A stretch of 64,000 nucleotides of DNA, taken from the NCBI GenBank assembly GCA_036496605.1, contig DASXKV010000033.1, positions 186,001 through 250,000 on the forward strand, in the 5' to 3' direction. Both the position numbers and the translations under genes were made by a program. The DNA is from Gemmatimonadaceae bacterium. Its GTDB lineage: Bacteria; Gemmatimonadota; Gemmatimonadetes; Gemmatimonadales; Gemmatimonadaceae. Positions 55,284 through 64,000 of the stretch are shown in pieces. The notes beneath the pieces are model-generated. The model had not been told where the DNA came from and ran no database searches. It saw only the letters and a list, made by a program, of their open reading frames with translations. The stretch's first letter is position 1; each line of letters begins with the position of its first letter.

Positions 55284-57359
55284 ATGCGCATCAGAGCCTT
55301 CTCGCCTCTGGTGTTCTCGGCACTGATCGTTCCTGCTTTCGTAAGTGCTCAAGCAGCAACGAAAGCCGCACAACAACAGGGAGGCGAGCGCGCGGCGCGC
55401 TCCCCCGCTCTTCTCCAGCTCGACCAGTATCTCGACTGGGAGGACGTACAAGATCCACAGCTCTCACCGGACGGAAAGCAGGTCGTCTACGGGCGCCGGT
55501 GGGTGGACAAGATCAACGACCAGTGGAAAACGTCCCTCTGGATGATGAATGCAGACGGGACGAGAAATCGCTTCCTCGTCGATGGATCCGATGCCAAGTG
55601 GTCGCCCGATGGAACGCGCATCGCGTACATCGCGCACGGCGAGCCTAACGGCTCACAGGTGTTCGTGCGATGGATGGACACCGAGGGTGCGGTCACGCAG
55701 CTGACTCATTTGACGGAGAATCCGTCGGGGCTCGAGTGGTCGCCGGATGGAAAGTGGCTCGCGTTCACCATGCTCGTTCCCGCGCGTGAAGACTGGCGCA
55801 TCGCGATGCCGACTCCGCCCAAGGGTGCAAAGTGGGTCGAGGCGCCGCGCATTGTGCAGAAGCTCAACTATCGTCGCGATCGCCAAGGCTACGTCGAAGA
55901 TGGCAGCACGCACATCTTCGTCCTGTCCGCGGATGGCGGCGGCACACCGCGTCAGGTCACGTCGGGCAACTTCAACGATGGACCCTTCCGCTGGATGCCT
56001 GACGGCAAGCGAATCGTGTTCAGCGGGCTGCGGACGCGAGACGCGGAGTACGCATGGCGGGAGAGCGAAGTCTACTCCGTCGATGTCGCCAATGGCGACG
56101 TGGCGCCGCTGACCCATCGCAAGGGGCCCGATAACCAGCCGACGCCGTCGCCCGATGGAAAGCTGATCGCGTACACGGGATTCGATTCGACGAGCGACAC
56201 CTGGGTCGACTCGAAGCTCTACGTGATGAACGCCGACGGCAGCAATTCACGTGTGATTTCCGGGACGTTCGATCGCTCACCGCAGGGACTCATCTGGGCC
56301 AGGGACGGCAGCGGCCTGTATTTCAACGCGGAGAACGAGGGATCGCGCAACCTGTACTTCGCATCGCTCAAGGGCGATGTCCGGCCGGTCACGAAAGGCG
56401 AACAGGTGCTGACGGTCAGCGACATCGACGCGCGCGGATTCGTGGTTGGTGTCGCGTCGACGGCGTCGAAGCCTAACGACGTCATCGCCTTCGACGTCAA
56501 ACAGCCGGCGTCGACGAGGCAGCTCACGGGCGTGAACGAGGACGTGCTCTTCGGCAAGAAGATCGGCGCGCAGGACGAGATCTGGGTCTCGACGCGCGAT
56601 GGACTCAAGGTGCAGGGATGGGTGGTCAAGCCGCCAGACTTCGATCCGTCGAAGAAGTATCCGTTGATTCTCGAGATTCACGGCGGCCCGCACTCGATGT
56701 ACAACGTCGCCTTCAATTTTGCGCGACAGCAGCAAGCGGCCGACGGCTACGTCGTGCTCTACACCAATCCGCGCGGCTCGACTGGTTACGGCAGCGCATT
56801 CGGCAACGCGATCAAGAACGCGTATCCGGGGAAGGACTTCGACGACTTGATGGCCGCCGTGGACACGGTCATCGGCCGTGGCTATGTCGATGCGAGCAAC
56901 ATGTTCGTCTATGGCTGCTCAGGTGGCGGCGTTCTGACCGCCTGGACGGTGGGCCACACGAATCGTTTCGCGGCAGCGGCGTCGATGTGTCCGGTAATCG
57001 ACTGGGTCAGCTTTGTCGGCATCACCGACGGCGCCTCATGGTATTACAACTTCGCGAAACTTCCATGGGAGGATCCGTCGGAGCATCTTCGGAGAAGCCC
57101 GCTCATGTACGTCGGCAACGTGACGACGCCGACACTGCTCATGACCGGCGTGAACGATCTGCGCACGCCGATTTCGCAGACCGAGGAGTTCTACCGGGCG
57201 CTCAAACTGCGCAAGGTGCCGACGGCGATGATTCGCTTCAACGAAGAGTGGCACGGCACGAGCTCACGCCCGTCGAACTATCTCCGGACGCAACTGTACC
57301 TCGAGAGCTGGTTCGAGCGCTACTCGCGCAAGAATGGGGCGCGTGTGGCAGATCAGTAG
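55284..57359 (+). CDS. S9 family prolyl oligopeptidase-like peptidase, exported
   Basis: 691 residues. Signal peptide (FSPLVFSALIVPAFVSAQ), then a TolB/PD40-type beta-propeller (LSPDGKQVVYGRR, WSPDGTRIAYIAHG, WSPDGKWLAFTM) and a C-terminal alpha/beta hydrolase with Ser546 (YGCSGGGV), Asp in TGVNDLRTP and His in EEWHGTSSRP. It cleaves short peptides in the periplasm. AGGAG lies upstream of ATG 55284. Confidence 0.95.
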   Translation: MRIRAFSPLVFSALIVPAFVSAQAATKAAQQQGGERAARSPALLQLDQYLDWEDVQDPQLSPDGKQVVYGRRWVDKINDQWKTSLWMMNADGTRNRFLVDGSDAKWSPDGTRIAYIAHGEPNGSQVFVRWMDTEGAVTQLTHLTENPSGLEWSPDGKWLAFTMLVPAREDWRIAMPTPPKGAKWVEAPRIVQKLNYRRDRQGYVEDGSTHIFVLSADGGGTPRQVTSGNFNDGPFRWMPDGKRIVFSGLRTRDAEYAWRESEVYSVDVANGDVAPLTHRKGPDNQPTPSPDGKLIAYTGFDSTSDTWVDSKLYVMNADGSNSRVISGTFDRSPQGLIWARDGSGLYFNAENEGSRNLYFASLKGDVRPVTKGEQVLTVSDIDARGFVVGVASTASKPNDVIAFDVKQPASTRQLTGVNEDVLFGKKIGAQDEIWVSTRDGLKVQGWVVKPPDFDPSKKYPLILEIHGGPHSMYNVAFNFARQQQAADGYVVLYTNPRGSTGYGSAFGNAIKNAYPGKDFDDLMAAVDTVIGRGYVDASNMFVYGCSGGGVLTAWTVGHTNRFAAAASMCPVIDWVSFVGITDGASWYYNFAKLPWEDPSEHLRRSPLMYVGNVTTPTLLMTGVNDLRTPISQTEEFYRALKLRKVPTAMIRFNEEWHGTSSRPSNYLRTQLYLESWFERYSRKNGARVADQ

Positions 57360-57366
57360 GGAGGGC

Positions 57367-57439
57367 TTGGTGGTTGGTAGTTGGTGGTTGGTAGTTGCTG
57401 AAACGTACCAACCACCGACCACCAACCACCAACCACCAA
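57367..57439. repeat. inverted heptamer island, GGTTGGT type
   Basis: Left arm of TTGGTGGTTGGTAG-like heptamers (57367-57400) and right arm of ACCAACCACC-like heptamers (57407-57439) around GAAACGTA (57400-57407). It lies between two convergent genes and ends three bases before the CHRD stop, so it may terminate both. The same loop octamer, reversed, occurs at 63985. Confidence 0.7.
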
Positions 57440-57441
57440 AA

Positions 57442-57969
57442 TTACTGCTTGACGATCTGTCCGCGAATTTCGCCGGCGCCGTACTGCGACGTGTGGACAT
57501 TCACGTATGCTTGCCCAGCGTTGATCGCTTTGAGCAGGGAGTCGCCCGAGATTGTCAGCGAGGGCGGGGTGGCTGCCTGCGTGGCGAGGTTGATGCTTCC
57601 CGACGCGGTACCGGATGTCCCGCCAAGAGTGATCGTGCTTCCGGCGAAGGTTGCGAAGTTGAGGACGACGCTGGCAGTCGTCGTCGTCGGCGCCTGGGCA
57701 TGAATGTGGCTCAGGGTCGAGTTCGTCGTTAGGCCGGAGAACGTCATGGTCCAGGTGAGCACGTTCGTCGTCGGATTCAGCACGCCGGTCCATGTTCCCG
57801 TCCCTGTCGAGACGACGCCGGCCGAGCTGCCATTCGCGAGGACTTCATTCGACGCGGCGAGGTTGGCGACGTAAGTGATGTTCGCGGGGCCCGTCGACTT
57901 GTCACTACCACACGCAACCGTCATTCCGACACAAAGTGCCGTCGCTAGTGTCCACGCGCGCTTCTGCAT
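57442..57969 (-). CDS. CHRD domain lipoprotein
   Basis: 175 residues. Lipobox TVAC (CVGMTVACGSD), then a CHRD domain (chordin-like): LAASNEVLANGSSAGVV, GTWTGVLNPTTNVLTW, SHIHAQAPTTTTASVV, ending with AYVNVHTSQYGAGEIRGQI. The domain is common in exported bacterial proteins; its role is unknown. GGGAGAG lies upstream of ATG 57969. Confidence 0.92.
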   Translation of the reverse strand: MQKRAWTLATALCVGMTVACGSDKSTGPANITYVANLAASNEVLANGSSAGVVSTGTGTWTGVLNPTTNVLTWTMTFSGLTTNSTLSHIHAQAPTTTTASVVLNFATFAGSTITLGGTSGTASGSINLATQAATPPSLTISGDSLLKAINAGQAYVNVHTSQYGAGEIRGQIVKQ

Positions 57970-58112
57970 TGGGGCTCTCCCGTCTCTAGTGGGCATGGAG
58001 GAACAGTTAATGTCGAGCGGCAACAGCCCGTGTCGCTGCTCAGGTACCGCACGTATCCGGACTTCCGTCGAGCGGTTCCTGCGCTCATCATTGCTGGTCG
58101 AGGATCGAGACG

Positions 58113-59852
58113 ATGAGAACGTCCTTCGCGCACGGCATCCGGACCGCTCTTGCGTTGGCGAGTGTGCTACTGCACGCGGTGCGAGTCGCAGAAGGCCAGA
58201 CCGTCGGTGGTCGAGTCGTAGCCAAGACCGACGGCGCTCCCGTGCCGGGCGCCATCGTCGCGCTGCTGGATTCCGCCGGTCACGGCGTGATCACGAGACT
58301 GGCCGAGGACGCCGGCACGTTTTCGTTCGTCGTGCCAGCGCCGGGACGCTACGCGGTGCGTGTCGAACGCGTGGGGTTCCGCTCGACGACGTCGCCATGG
58401 TTCCTCGTCAGGCAAGGTGAGACCATCACCATCCCGATGGCGATCGCCAGTGAGAGCTTGACGTTGCGAGCAATCGTCGTGAATGCGGATCGGCGTTGCC
58501 TCGTGCGGCCTCGAGAAGGCGCGGCCACCGCCGAGCTCTGGAACGAGGCACGAAAAGCGCTCAGCGCAACGCAACTCACGCAGATCGCGCAAGCCGCGGC
58601 CAAAGCGCGTCGGGACCCGCATCGGTTCGTCGTGCGTTGGCGCAGCACCACGCGCGATCTCGATCCGACTTCGCTCGCCGTGCTGCATAACGAGCAATTC
58701 GAGAACGAAGGCGAGACGGTCAAGCCGTTCGCGAGCGCCGATCCGGAACAGCTCGCACGCGACGGGTACATGACGGGCGATATCGACACCGGGAGCACCT
58801 ACTTCGCGCCGGACGCGGACATTCTGCTCTCCGACCAGTTTCTGGACTCGCACTGCTTTCGTCTTCAGTGGCCAGACAGCGGGCGACGAGACGACCTCAT
58901 CGGCCTCGCGTTCGAGCCAGCGAACCTAACGACTCAACGCCGGCCCGGGCGGGTGGACGTCCGCGGCGTCCTCTGGCTCGATCGAGCGAGCGCCGAGCTC
59001 CGGTACATGCAGTATCAATATGTGAATCTTGCGGTCGAGGAGATGAGTCGTTACGCAGGCGGCCTTCTCGAATTTCGTCCTCTGCCCGACGGACGGTGGA
59101 TCGTGTGGCGGTGGTACATTCGCATGCCCGCTCTCGTGCGTCGGCGCGGCATGCTGAACTCTCAGCTCACCGACTGGCACACGGAGGTCGCGAAGATCCG
59201 CGAGGACGGCGCGGAGGTGCTCTCGGTGATGCCCGCTGGCACTCGCCGCCCGGCGCGGGCGACGCTCCGCGGCACGGTTATCGATAGTCTCAGTGGTGCG
59301 GCGATGGCCGGTGTACGCGTCTTCCTCTCCGGAACGAGCTTCGCCGCCGTGACGCAGATGGACGGCAGCTACGTGATCGATTCGGTTCCGGCCGGCCGCT
59401 ACACGGCAAGCATTGTCGCGTCACGGCTGGACACGCTGCTCCTCGAGCCGCCGGTGCGGGCGCTGACGGTAAGCGCCGGCGAGAACAAGCGAGTCGACCT
59501 CGCGCTGCCAAGCCTGCGGACACTGTCCTCCCGCGTCTGCAGGCAACCGATGCCGGATAGCCTTTCGATGATCCTGGGAGTCGTTCGCGATAGCACGACG
59601 GCGGCGTCGGACGTGCAGGTGCGAGCGGAATGGACGGAGTACTCCAAGGCTTCAACGGACCGGCTGCGCGCCCAACAGACCTGGAACGAGACGACCACCA
59701 CCAAGGGCGGACGTTACTCGTTATGCGGATTGCCGGCGGGCAGGACGATCACCGTGCGCGCGGTCCGCGGCCGTGCTTCCGTGGCAAGCCCGCAGCGCCC
59801 GGTCGCGCCGGGCGAAGTTCGGCGCGTGGATCTGATGTTGCGCAACCCCTGA
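58113..59852 (+). CDS. exported protein with carboxypeptidase-regulatory-like domains
   Basis: 579 residues. Signal peptide, then a first carboxypeptidase-regulatory-like (Ig-type) domain (VGGRVVAKTDGAPVPGAIVALLD), a unique middle region (about 130-370), a second such domain (LRGTVIDSLSGAAMAGVRVFLSG) and a third, partial one at the C-terminus (GGRYSLCGLPAGRTITVRAV). Such domains bind or stabilise outer-membrane or secreted complexes, for example in TonB-linked systems. No TonB barrel is present here. Confidence 0.85.
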   Translation: MRTSFAHGIRTALALASVLLHAVRVAEGQTVGGRVVAKTDGAPVPGAIVALLDSAGHGVITRLAEDAGTFSFVVPAPGRYAVRVERVGFRSTTSPWFLVRQGETITIPMAIASESLTLRAIVVNADRRCLVRPREGAATAELWNEARKALSATQLTQIAQAAAKARRDPHRFVVRWRSTTRDLDPTSLAVLHNEQFENEGETVKPFASADPEQLARDGYMTGDIDTGSTYFAPDADILLSDQFLDSHCFRLQWPDSGRRDDLIGLAFEPANLTTQRRPGRVDVRGVLWLDRASAELRYMQYQYVNLAVEEMSRYAGGLLEFRPLPDGRWIVWRWYIRMPALVRRRGMLNSQLTDWHTEVAKIREDGAEVLSVMPAGTRRPARATLRGTVIDSLSGAAMAGVRVFLSGTSFAAVTQMDGSYVIDSVPAGRYTASIVASRLDTLLLEPPVRALTVSAGENKRVDLALPSLRTLSSRVCRQPMPDSLSMILGVVRDSTTAASDVQVRAEWTEYSKASTDRLRAQQTWNETTTTKGGRYSLCGLPAGRTITVRAVRGRASVASPQRPVAPGEVRRVDLMLRNP

Positions 59853-59870
59853 CCACCAGCCGGCCTAACG

Positions 59871-60149
59871 ATGCCCATCCCGAAGCGGTATTACGAGGAG
59901 TTGCAGTCGAAGCGGCAGGCGGAGCATCGCATCGCCAAACGCGACACGAGGCGCGACCTGCTGCGCAGTGGGATCATGTGCGTGGTCTGGTGCTTCTCGG
60001 GCCTCCTCGCCTTCGGGTTCGCTCTGCATACGACCGACCCGCTGATGGGTCAGGTCTTCAAGTGGACCGCGTACGTCGTCACGTACGGCGGAATTACCGT
60101 GACGCTCGCACGCGCGTACCTGCGCGGCGAACGACGCGGCGACTGGTAG
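59871..60149 (+). CDS. small membrane protein, 92 aa
   Basis: A basic helical N-terminus (MPIPKRYYEELQSKRQAEHR), two membrane segments (SGIMCVVWCFSGLLAFGFAL and FKWTAYVVTYGGITVTLARA) and a short basic tail. It lies 18 bases after the preceding gene and probably shares its transcript. The family is not recognised. Confidence 0.72.
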   Translation: MPIPKRYYEELQSKRQAEHRIAKRDTRRDLLRSGIMCVVWCFSGLLAFGFALHTTDPLMGQVFKWTAYVVTYGGITVTLARAYLRGERRGDW

Positions 60150-60156
60150 CGGGCGG

Positions 60157-61098
60157 TCACCGATTCGGCGTGGGACTCTGATTCCCCCCATCAACGACGA
60201 ATCGCCACTCGCCGCCCGGTTGCTTCTTCCAGATCGTTAGGTATTTCCCGAACCGCTGTACGACCGAGCCGTTCGCGCCGCGTCCCGTGAATACGTACTC
60301 GCCGACCGTCCAACCGAGGTCGCCCGACTCGACCGCGTCCGCGTAGACGGGACGCCAGTTGAGCGTTCCGCCCGCCCGCTGTTGTTCGTCGTACAGCGCC
60401 CGCACGGCGTCCGTGCCGATGACGATCTCGGAGCCCGAGAAGACGACGCCTTGCGGCGCAACGAACGACGCGAACGCGATGCCTGTCCCTTGCAAGTCGG
60501 CGGCGAGAGCGAACGCACTGTCGGCCTCGCGCACCTGACTAACCGCGTCGGCGCGTCGGCCGCGCGGCAGCGCGAGCAGCGGCGGAAACTCGGCTGGAGG
60601 AACCTGCACCGACGGGCCTGGTGTCGGTCCGCCGACGTCGGCGTAGGCGACAATGCGCCAAACCTGATCCGGTCCGCGGTGCCACACGGCGAGGTAACGA
60701 TCCAAACGAACCGATGGTGCCCCTTCCGCGTTAGGCACCGCCGTCGTCGCAACGCCGAAGGTGTAGCCACCCTGCCCGTCGCGCGAACTGCCACCACCCA
60801 GTGGCCGCCACTGATACGTCGTCCGCTCCGGGGCTGCCTCGCTCAAGATCTGGATGGCCGCGGCACGTCCATAGAGGATCGGCGCTCCGCCGCGCAGGTA
60901 AACGACGTTGCTGTCGAGCCACGCTGACGCCGCAGTCGCGAGTCCGTCGTGCGTCGCCGCTTCACCGCGGGCCGCGTCGGCAGCAAGCAGCGAGTCTCGC
61001 GTTGCCGACCGCAATGGCGCCTGCGGCTCCTCCGCATGATGGAGCAGACAGGCGGTGAGCAACGGCAGCAGCAGGACGATGATTCGTCTCGTACGCAT
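60157..61098 (-). CDS. lipoprotein with two SnoaL/DUF4440-like domains
   Basis: 313 residues. Lipobox LTAC (LLLPLLTACLLH), then two NTF2-like cone domains: LLAADAARGEAATHDG..LAVWHRGPDQVWRIVAYADVG and VREADSAFALAADLQGTGIA..YLTIWKKQPGGEWRFVVDGG. This fold binds small ligands or serves as a hydrolase or isomerase scaffold; no reaction can be named. ATG 61098 starts at the lipoprotein signal; a longer reading begins upstream inside the amidase gene. Confidence 0.85.
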   Translation of the reverse strand: MRTRRIIVLLLPLLTACLLHHAEEPQAPLRSATRDSLLAADAARGEAATHDGLATAASAWLDSNVVYLRGGAPILYGRAAAIQILSEAAPERTTYQWRPLGGGSSRDGQGGYTFGVATTAVPNAEGAPSVRLDRYLAVWHRGPDQVWRIVAYADVGGPTPGPSVQVPPAEFPPLLALPRGRRADAVSQVREADSAFALAADLQGTGIAFASFVAPQGVVFSGSEIVIGTDAVRALYDEQQRAGGTLNWRPVYADAVESGDLGWTVGEYVFTGRGANGSVVQRFGKYLTIWKKQPGGEWRFVVDGGNQSPTPNR

Positions 61099-61114
61099 GA
61101 GCAGGACGAAAGTA

Positions 61115-62671
61115 CTATCGAAGTGGTGGCGTGCTTGCTGGAGGCCGGCGGTGATGCGTCGCCTGCTCGTACGCATACGCGAGACGAATGAGTACCGGCT
61201 CGCTCCAGGCTCGCCCGAACAGCGTCATCCCTGCGGGAAGCGTACCGCGCGTGTAACCCATCGGGACGGTGATCGCTGGCCAACCGGTACTCGGCGAAAA
61301 AACCTGGCTGTTGTCGCCGGGTGGCGTGTTGAGATCCCCGATGAGCCGCGGCGGATTACTCCAGGTCGGATAGACCAGTGCGTCGAGCTTGAGCGCATCC
61401 ATCGCGCGCATCACGAGAGTCCGCAGTCCCTCGCGAAATTCGTCACGATCTCTGCAACCGGGGTTCTTCTCGGGTGCGATGTCCACCGCCTGTGCGAGCT
61501 CGAGGCGCTTCTGAATCGAAGGATGGAACCGGTTCGATTTAATGATCTCGGCCAGCGACTTTAGCGGAGTGCGGTTCCCAGTGCTGGCGATCCAATGCTC
61601 GAGATCAAACTTGAATGGATTGCACTGGCCGCGATGCGCGGCGAAGAGTGAGTCGAGAGCGGGGAGTGGTACGGAGTCGACGACCGTCGCACCGGCGAGC
61701 CGCAAATCGGCGATCGCGCGCGCAAAGACATCGCGGACTTCGACGTCGAGCGTTGGCCGCTCGTACGCCTGGCGCAGCACACCGATCCGCGCGCCGCGAA
61801 GGCCATCGCGCACGAGCGATGCCGAATAGTTAGGCACGGGTCTCCCGCGGGAGGCCGCGGTGATCGAATCCGCGGGGTCATAGCCGGCGACGACCTGAAA
61901 AACCGCGACCGCATCGGACACCGTCCGTGCCATTGGACCTGCAATGTCCGCGGAGAGGTTCAGCGGCACGACGCCGGCGCGACTCGTTAGGCCCATCGTC
62001 GACCGGATGCCGACGAGCGCTTGATGGGCGGATGGCCCGCGAATCGAGTTCCCAGTGTCCGTGCCCAATCCGACTTCCCCGAGATTGGCGGCGACGGCGG
62101 CCGCGGTCCCGCCGCTCGAGCCAGCCGTCACGCGATCGAGCGCATACGGATTCTTCGTGTAGCCAGGAAGAATCGAGTTCACGGTCTCGTACGGGCTGAA
62201 GGCGAACTCCGCCATGTTCGATTTGGCGAGCACGATCGCGCCCGCCTCGCGCAGGCGCCGCACTTCGAAGGCGTCTTTATTCGATACGAACCCTTGCAGC
62301 GAGAGTGAGCCCGCGGTCGTCGGCAAGTCGACGGTCTCGAAGTTGTCTTTGACGATGACCGGAATGCAGTGCAACGGACCCGTTAGACCTTCGCGACGAA
62401 AGCGGGCATCGAGCGAATCGGCGACCTGAAGCGCCGCGGGATTGACGACCACGATCGCGTTGATCGCCGGGCCATTCTTATCATACGCATCGATTCGCCG
62501 AAGGTATTGTTCTACCAACGACTTACAGGTGAGGGTGCCGGCACGGAAGGCGGCGTGGACGTCGGCGATCGTCGTTTCTTCGACGCGAAACGGGCTCGCC
62601 GGCGCCGTCGCTTGTGCGATGAGCGGACGCGAAATCGCCAGCAGCAAGATCAACCGGACGATCGTAGGCAT
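61115..62671 (-). CDS. amidase signature family enzyme, exported
   Basis: 518 residues with a signal peptide (IVRLILLLAISRPLIAQA). The Ser-cisSer-Lys triad is visible: Lys108 (PVIVKDNFE), Ser in TAGSSGGTAAAVAANLG (185/186) and nucleophile Ser209 in GTDTGNSIRGPSA, where Asn replaces the usual second Gly. It hydrolyses an amide of unknown type in the periplasm. Followed by the SnoaL-like gene and preceded, 11 bases away, by the beta-lactamase-like gene: one operon. Confidence 0.92.
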   Translation of the reverse strand: MPTIVRLILLLAISRPLIAQATAPASPFRVEETTIADVHAAFRAGTLTCKSLVEQYLRRIDAYDKNGPAINAIVVVNPAALQVADSLDARFRREGLTGPLHCIPVIVKDNFETVDLPTTAGSLSLQGFVSNKDAFEVRRLREAGAIVLAKSNMAEFAFSPYETVNSILPGYTKNPYALDRVTAGSSGGTAAAVAANLGEVGLGTDTGNSIRGPSAHQALVGIRSTMGLTSRAGVVPLNLSADIAGPMARTVSDAVAVFQVVAGYDPADSITAASRGRPVPNYSASLVRDGLRGARIGVLRQAYERPTLDVEVRDVFARAIADLRLAGATVVDSVPLPALDSLFAAHRGQCNPFKFDLEHWIASTGNRTPLKSLAEIIKSNRFHPSIQKRLELAQAVDIAPEKNPGCRDRDEFREGLRTLVMRAMDALKLDALVYPTWSNPPRLIGDLNTPPGDNSQVFSPSTGWPAITVPMGYTRGTLPAGMTLFGRAWSEPVLIRLAYAYEQATHHRRPPASTPPLR

Positions 62672-62682
62672 TGCGAGGTTGG

Positions 62683-63885
62683 TTAACGCAGAAGTGCGAG
62701 CGCCGCTTCGTACATCCGCGTGTACGCCGCGCGAGCCGGCGCGGCGTCATTCGTGGTATTGAACGCGGCGATCACGACGGCGTTGTTGGACGGATTGAAG
62801 AAGAGGAAGGAGCGAAAGCCCGCCTGACTACCCGTGTGCCCGATGATGGTCGACGAACCGCGATGGATGACGAAGAACGAGAGCGCCATCGAATCAGGCG
62901 CGGTCGGCGTCTCGCTCATCGGATGCAGCGGGTGCCACATGCCTGTCAACGTCGTATGCGGTATCACGACGTCGTATCGCTGCCGCGTCGAGTCGTCGTG
63001 CGCCGTGCCCGTGAGAAACGCCGCATAGATCGCGAGATCGGAGAGCGGCGCATTCCAACCACCATTCGGAATCGTGATGCCTGGGTCGAAATCGCGACCA
63101 TTCGCCAGCTCGACGACCGTCCCGCTCGAATCTCGGCTGATGGTGTAGTTGTTCGATCGATCGGAGGCGAGGTAATACGGCGTCGCGCCGAAATAGCTGT
63201 GTGTGAGACCGAGCGGCGCAAAGATGTTCTTCTGTACGTAGCCCTCCCACGGATCGCCGCTCAACTGCTCGATGACGCGCGCGAGGTAGATGAACCCGGG
63301 ATTCGAGTACGAGTAGCGAGTGCCAGGCCGGAAGTGGAGCTCCTGATACGGCATCATCGCGACAAGTTGATTCCAGGTCGTCGGCTCGAATGGCTCCCAC
63401 GGCTTGCCGGTCGTGTATGGCCAGGTCGGATTCTGGAAACCCGCGGAGTGCGAGAGCAACATGCGCAGCGTGATACTGTCGATCATGCCGTATGGATCAT
63501 GCACCTGGCGGAGCTCCGGGACATAACGAGTGATGGTCGCGTCGAGCGAGAGGCCTCGGCGCTCGTGCAACTGCATGATCGAAATGGCCGTCAGCGTCTT
63601 CGTGATCGAGCCCCAGTGAAAGATCGTGCGACCATCGACACGCTGGCGCGCGGCGCGATCTGCCCAGCCGTAATCGTGGCGGTCCAGCACGCGACCGTCA
63701 CGCATGACCAGAACGCTCGCGCCGACGACACGATCGCTGTCGGCATAGGCATCGAACAGACGAAGGAAACCGCTCCAGTCGTCCGGAGCCGTGGAGGCTG
63801 GTGCACGCGACGTGGCGGCGGGCTGCGCGGCGACAATCGCCGGCAGTGCCGCGATGCTCAGGAGATGGAAGATTCTGGATTGCAT
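62683..63885 (-). CDS. class C beta-lactamase-family serine hydrolase, exported
   Basis: 400 residues. Signal peptide (LLSIAALPAIVAAQ), then the class C/DD-peptidase fold: Ser93-x-x-Lys96 in WGSITKTLT, Tyr193-x-Asn195 in RYSYSNPGFIYLA, and HTG in IIGHTGSQAGF. Such proteins are esterases, peptidases or D-aminopeptidases more often than true lactamases. First gene of a three-gene minus-strand run. Confidence 0.92.
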   Translation of the reverse strand: MQSRIFHLLSIAALPAIVAAQPAATSRAPASTAPDDWSGFLRLFDAYADSDRVVGASVLVMRDGRVLDRHDYGWADRAARQRVDGRTIFHWGSITKTLTAISIMQLHERRGLSLDATITRYVPELRQVHDPYGMIDSITLRMLLSHSAGFQNPTWPYTTGKPWEPFEPTTWNQLVAMMPYQELHFRPGTRYSYSNPGFIYLARVIEQLSGDPWEGYVQKNIFAPLGLTHSYFGATPYYLASDRSNNYTISRDSSGTVVELANGRDFDPGITIPNGGWNAPLSDLAIYAAFLTGTAHDDSTRQRYDVVIPHTTLTGMWHPLHPMSETPTAPDSMALSFFVIHRGSSTIIGHTGSQAGFRSFLFFNPSNNAVVIAAFNTTNDAAPARAAYTRMYEAALALLR

Positions 63886-63924
63886 GCGGGGATTGTCGGA
63901 CTTCGGGGCCGTCCCGGCAAGAGG

Positions 63925-64000
63925 GTGGTGGCTGGTGGTTGGTGGTTGGTGGTTGGTGGTTGGTGGTTGGTGGTTGGTGGTTGGTACGTTTCACCAACTA
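63925..64000. repeat. GGTTGGT heptamer array and start of inverted arm
   Basis: Seven perfect copies of GGTTGGT in tandem (63937-63985), with degenerate copies before them, then TACGTTTC (63985-63992) and ACCAACTA at the window edge, the start of a complementary arm. It lies upstream of the 62683 gene. The element continues outside the window. Confidence 0.85.

Noticed and set aside
63925-64000. CRISPR-like array of short repeats
   Set aside because: Units are seven bases with no spacers; it is a tandem heptamer array. No cas gene is present.

Overview
This is a 64 kb stretch of GC-rich chromosome from a diderm, free-living bacterium. Several traits suggest Gemmatimonadota: very many exported proteins whose signal peptides end in A-Q, secreted M16, M28, S9 and M20 peptidases, carboxypeptidase-regulatory-like and SnoaL-like exported proteins, and outer-membrane barrels. 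The phylum is an inference from gene style, not from a marker gene. No rRNA, tRNA, IS element, prophage or CRISPR array was found.

Layout. 1-5.4 kb: the 3' part of acetyl-CoA synthetase, a transmembrane Ser/Thr kinase, and a DsbA-like plus VKOR pair for periplasmic disulphide formation. 5.7-12.3 kb: an alpha/beta hydrolase with altered catalytic residues, small proteins, a degenerate S-adenosylmethionine decarboxylase homologue, a membrane protein with a glycosidase-like domain, and an 880-residue M16 protease. 12.3-17.3 kb: an ABC exporter (ATPase plus permease) joined to two TPR proteins, then psuG. 17.3-22 kb: a sortase beside a candidate sortase substrate, a class A beta-lactamase-like protein, a kynureninase-like PLP enzyme and an APC permease. 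22-29 kb: a patatin-ferredoxin fusion, an M20 peptidase, aconitase and a lipoprotein. 29-35.2 kb: a glycine-zipper lipoprotein, a peroxiredoxin with an in-frame TGA at its peroxidatic Cys position, glycerate 2-kinase, the agmatine-to-putrescine enzymes AguB and AguA, and a dienelactone hydrolase. 35.4-40 kb: a periplasmic binding lipoprotein overlapping a chemoreceptor gene, and an M28 peptidase. 40-45 kb: a Cys/Met-metabolism PLP enzyme overlapping queC, which overlaps queE; NlpC/P60; CapA-like. 45.5-51.5 kb: an efflux adaptor, two ABC ATPases without a permease, an NtrC-type regulator and a histidine kinase. 51.5-64 kb: two tandem barrel proteins with a duplicated structured leader, an L,D-transpeptidase, an S9 peptidase, a CHRD lipoprotein, an amidase and a class C beta-lactamase-like hydrolase.

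The strongest finding is the peroxiredoxin at 30217-30822. Its in-frame TGA sits exactly where the catalytic Cys belongs and is followed 14 bases later by a perfect 7-bp hairpin with an 8-base loop carrying G at position 2. This is the layout of a bacterial SECIS element, so the gene most likely encodes an exported selenoprotein.

Three other signals run across genes. The octamer CGTTAGGC/GCCTAACG occurs about 32 times (roughly 2 expected), mostly inside genes and in all reading frames. Intergenic islands built of degenerate heptamers in inverted orientation (GGTTGGT, CCCTCTA and CCCCTAG types) lie mostly at gene ends. A roughly 280-base leader with several conserved hairpins is duplicated in front of the two barrel genes.
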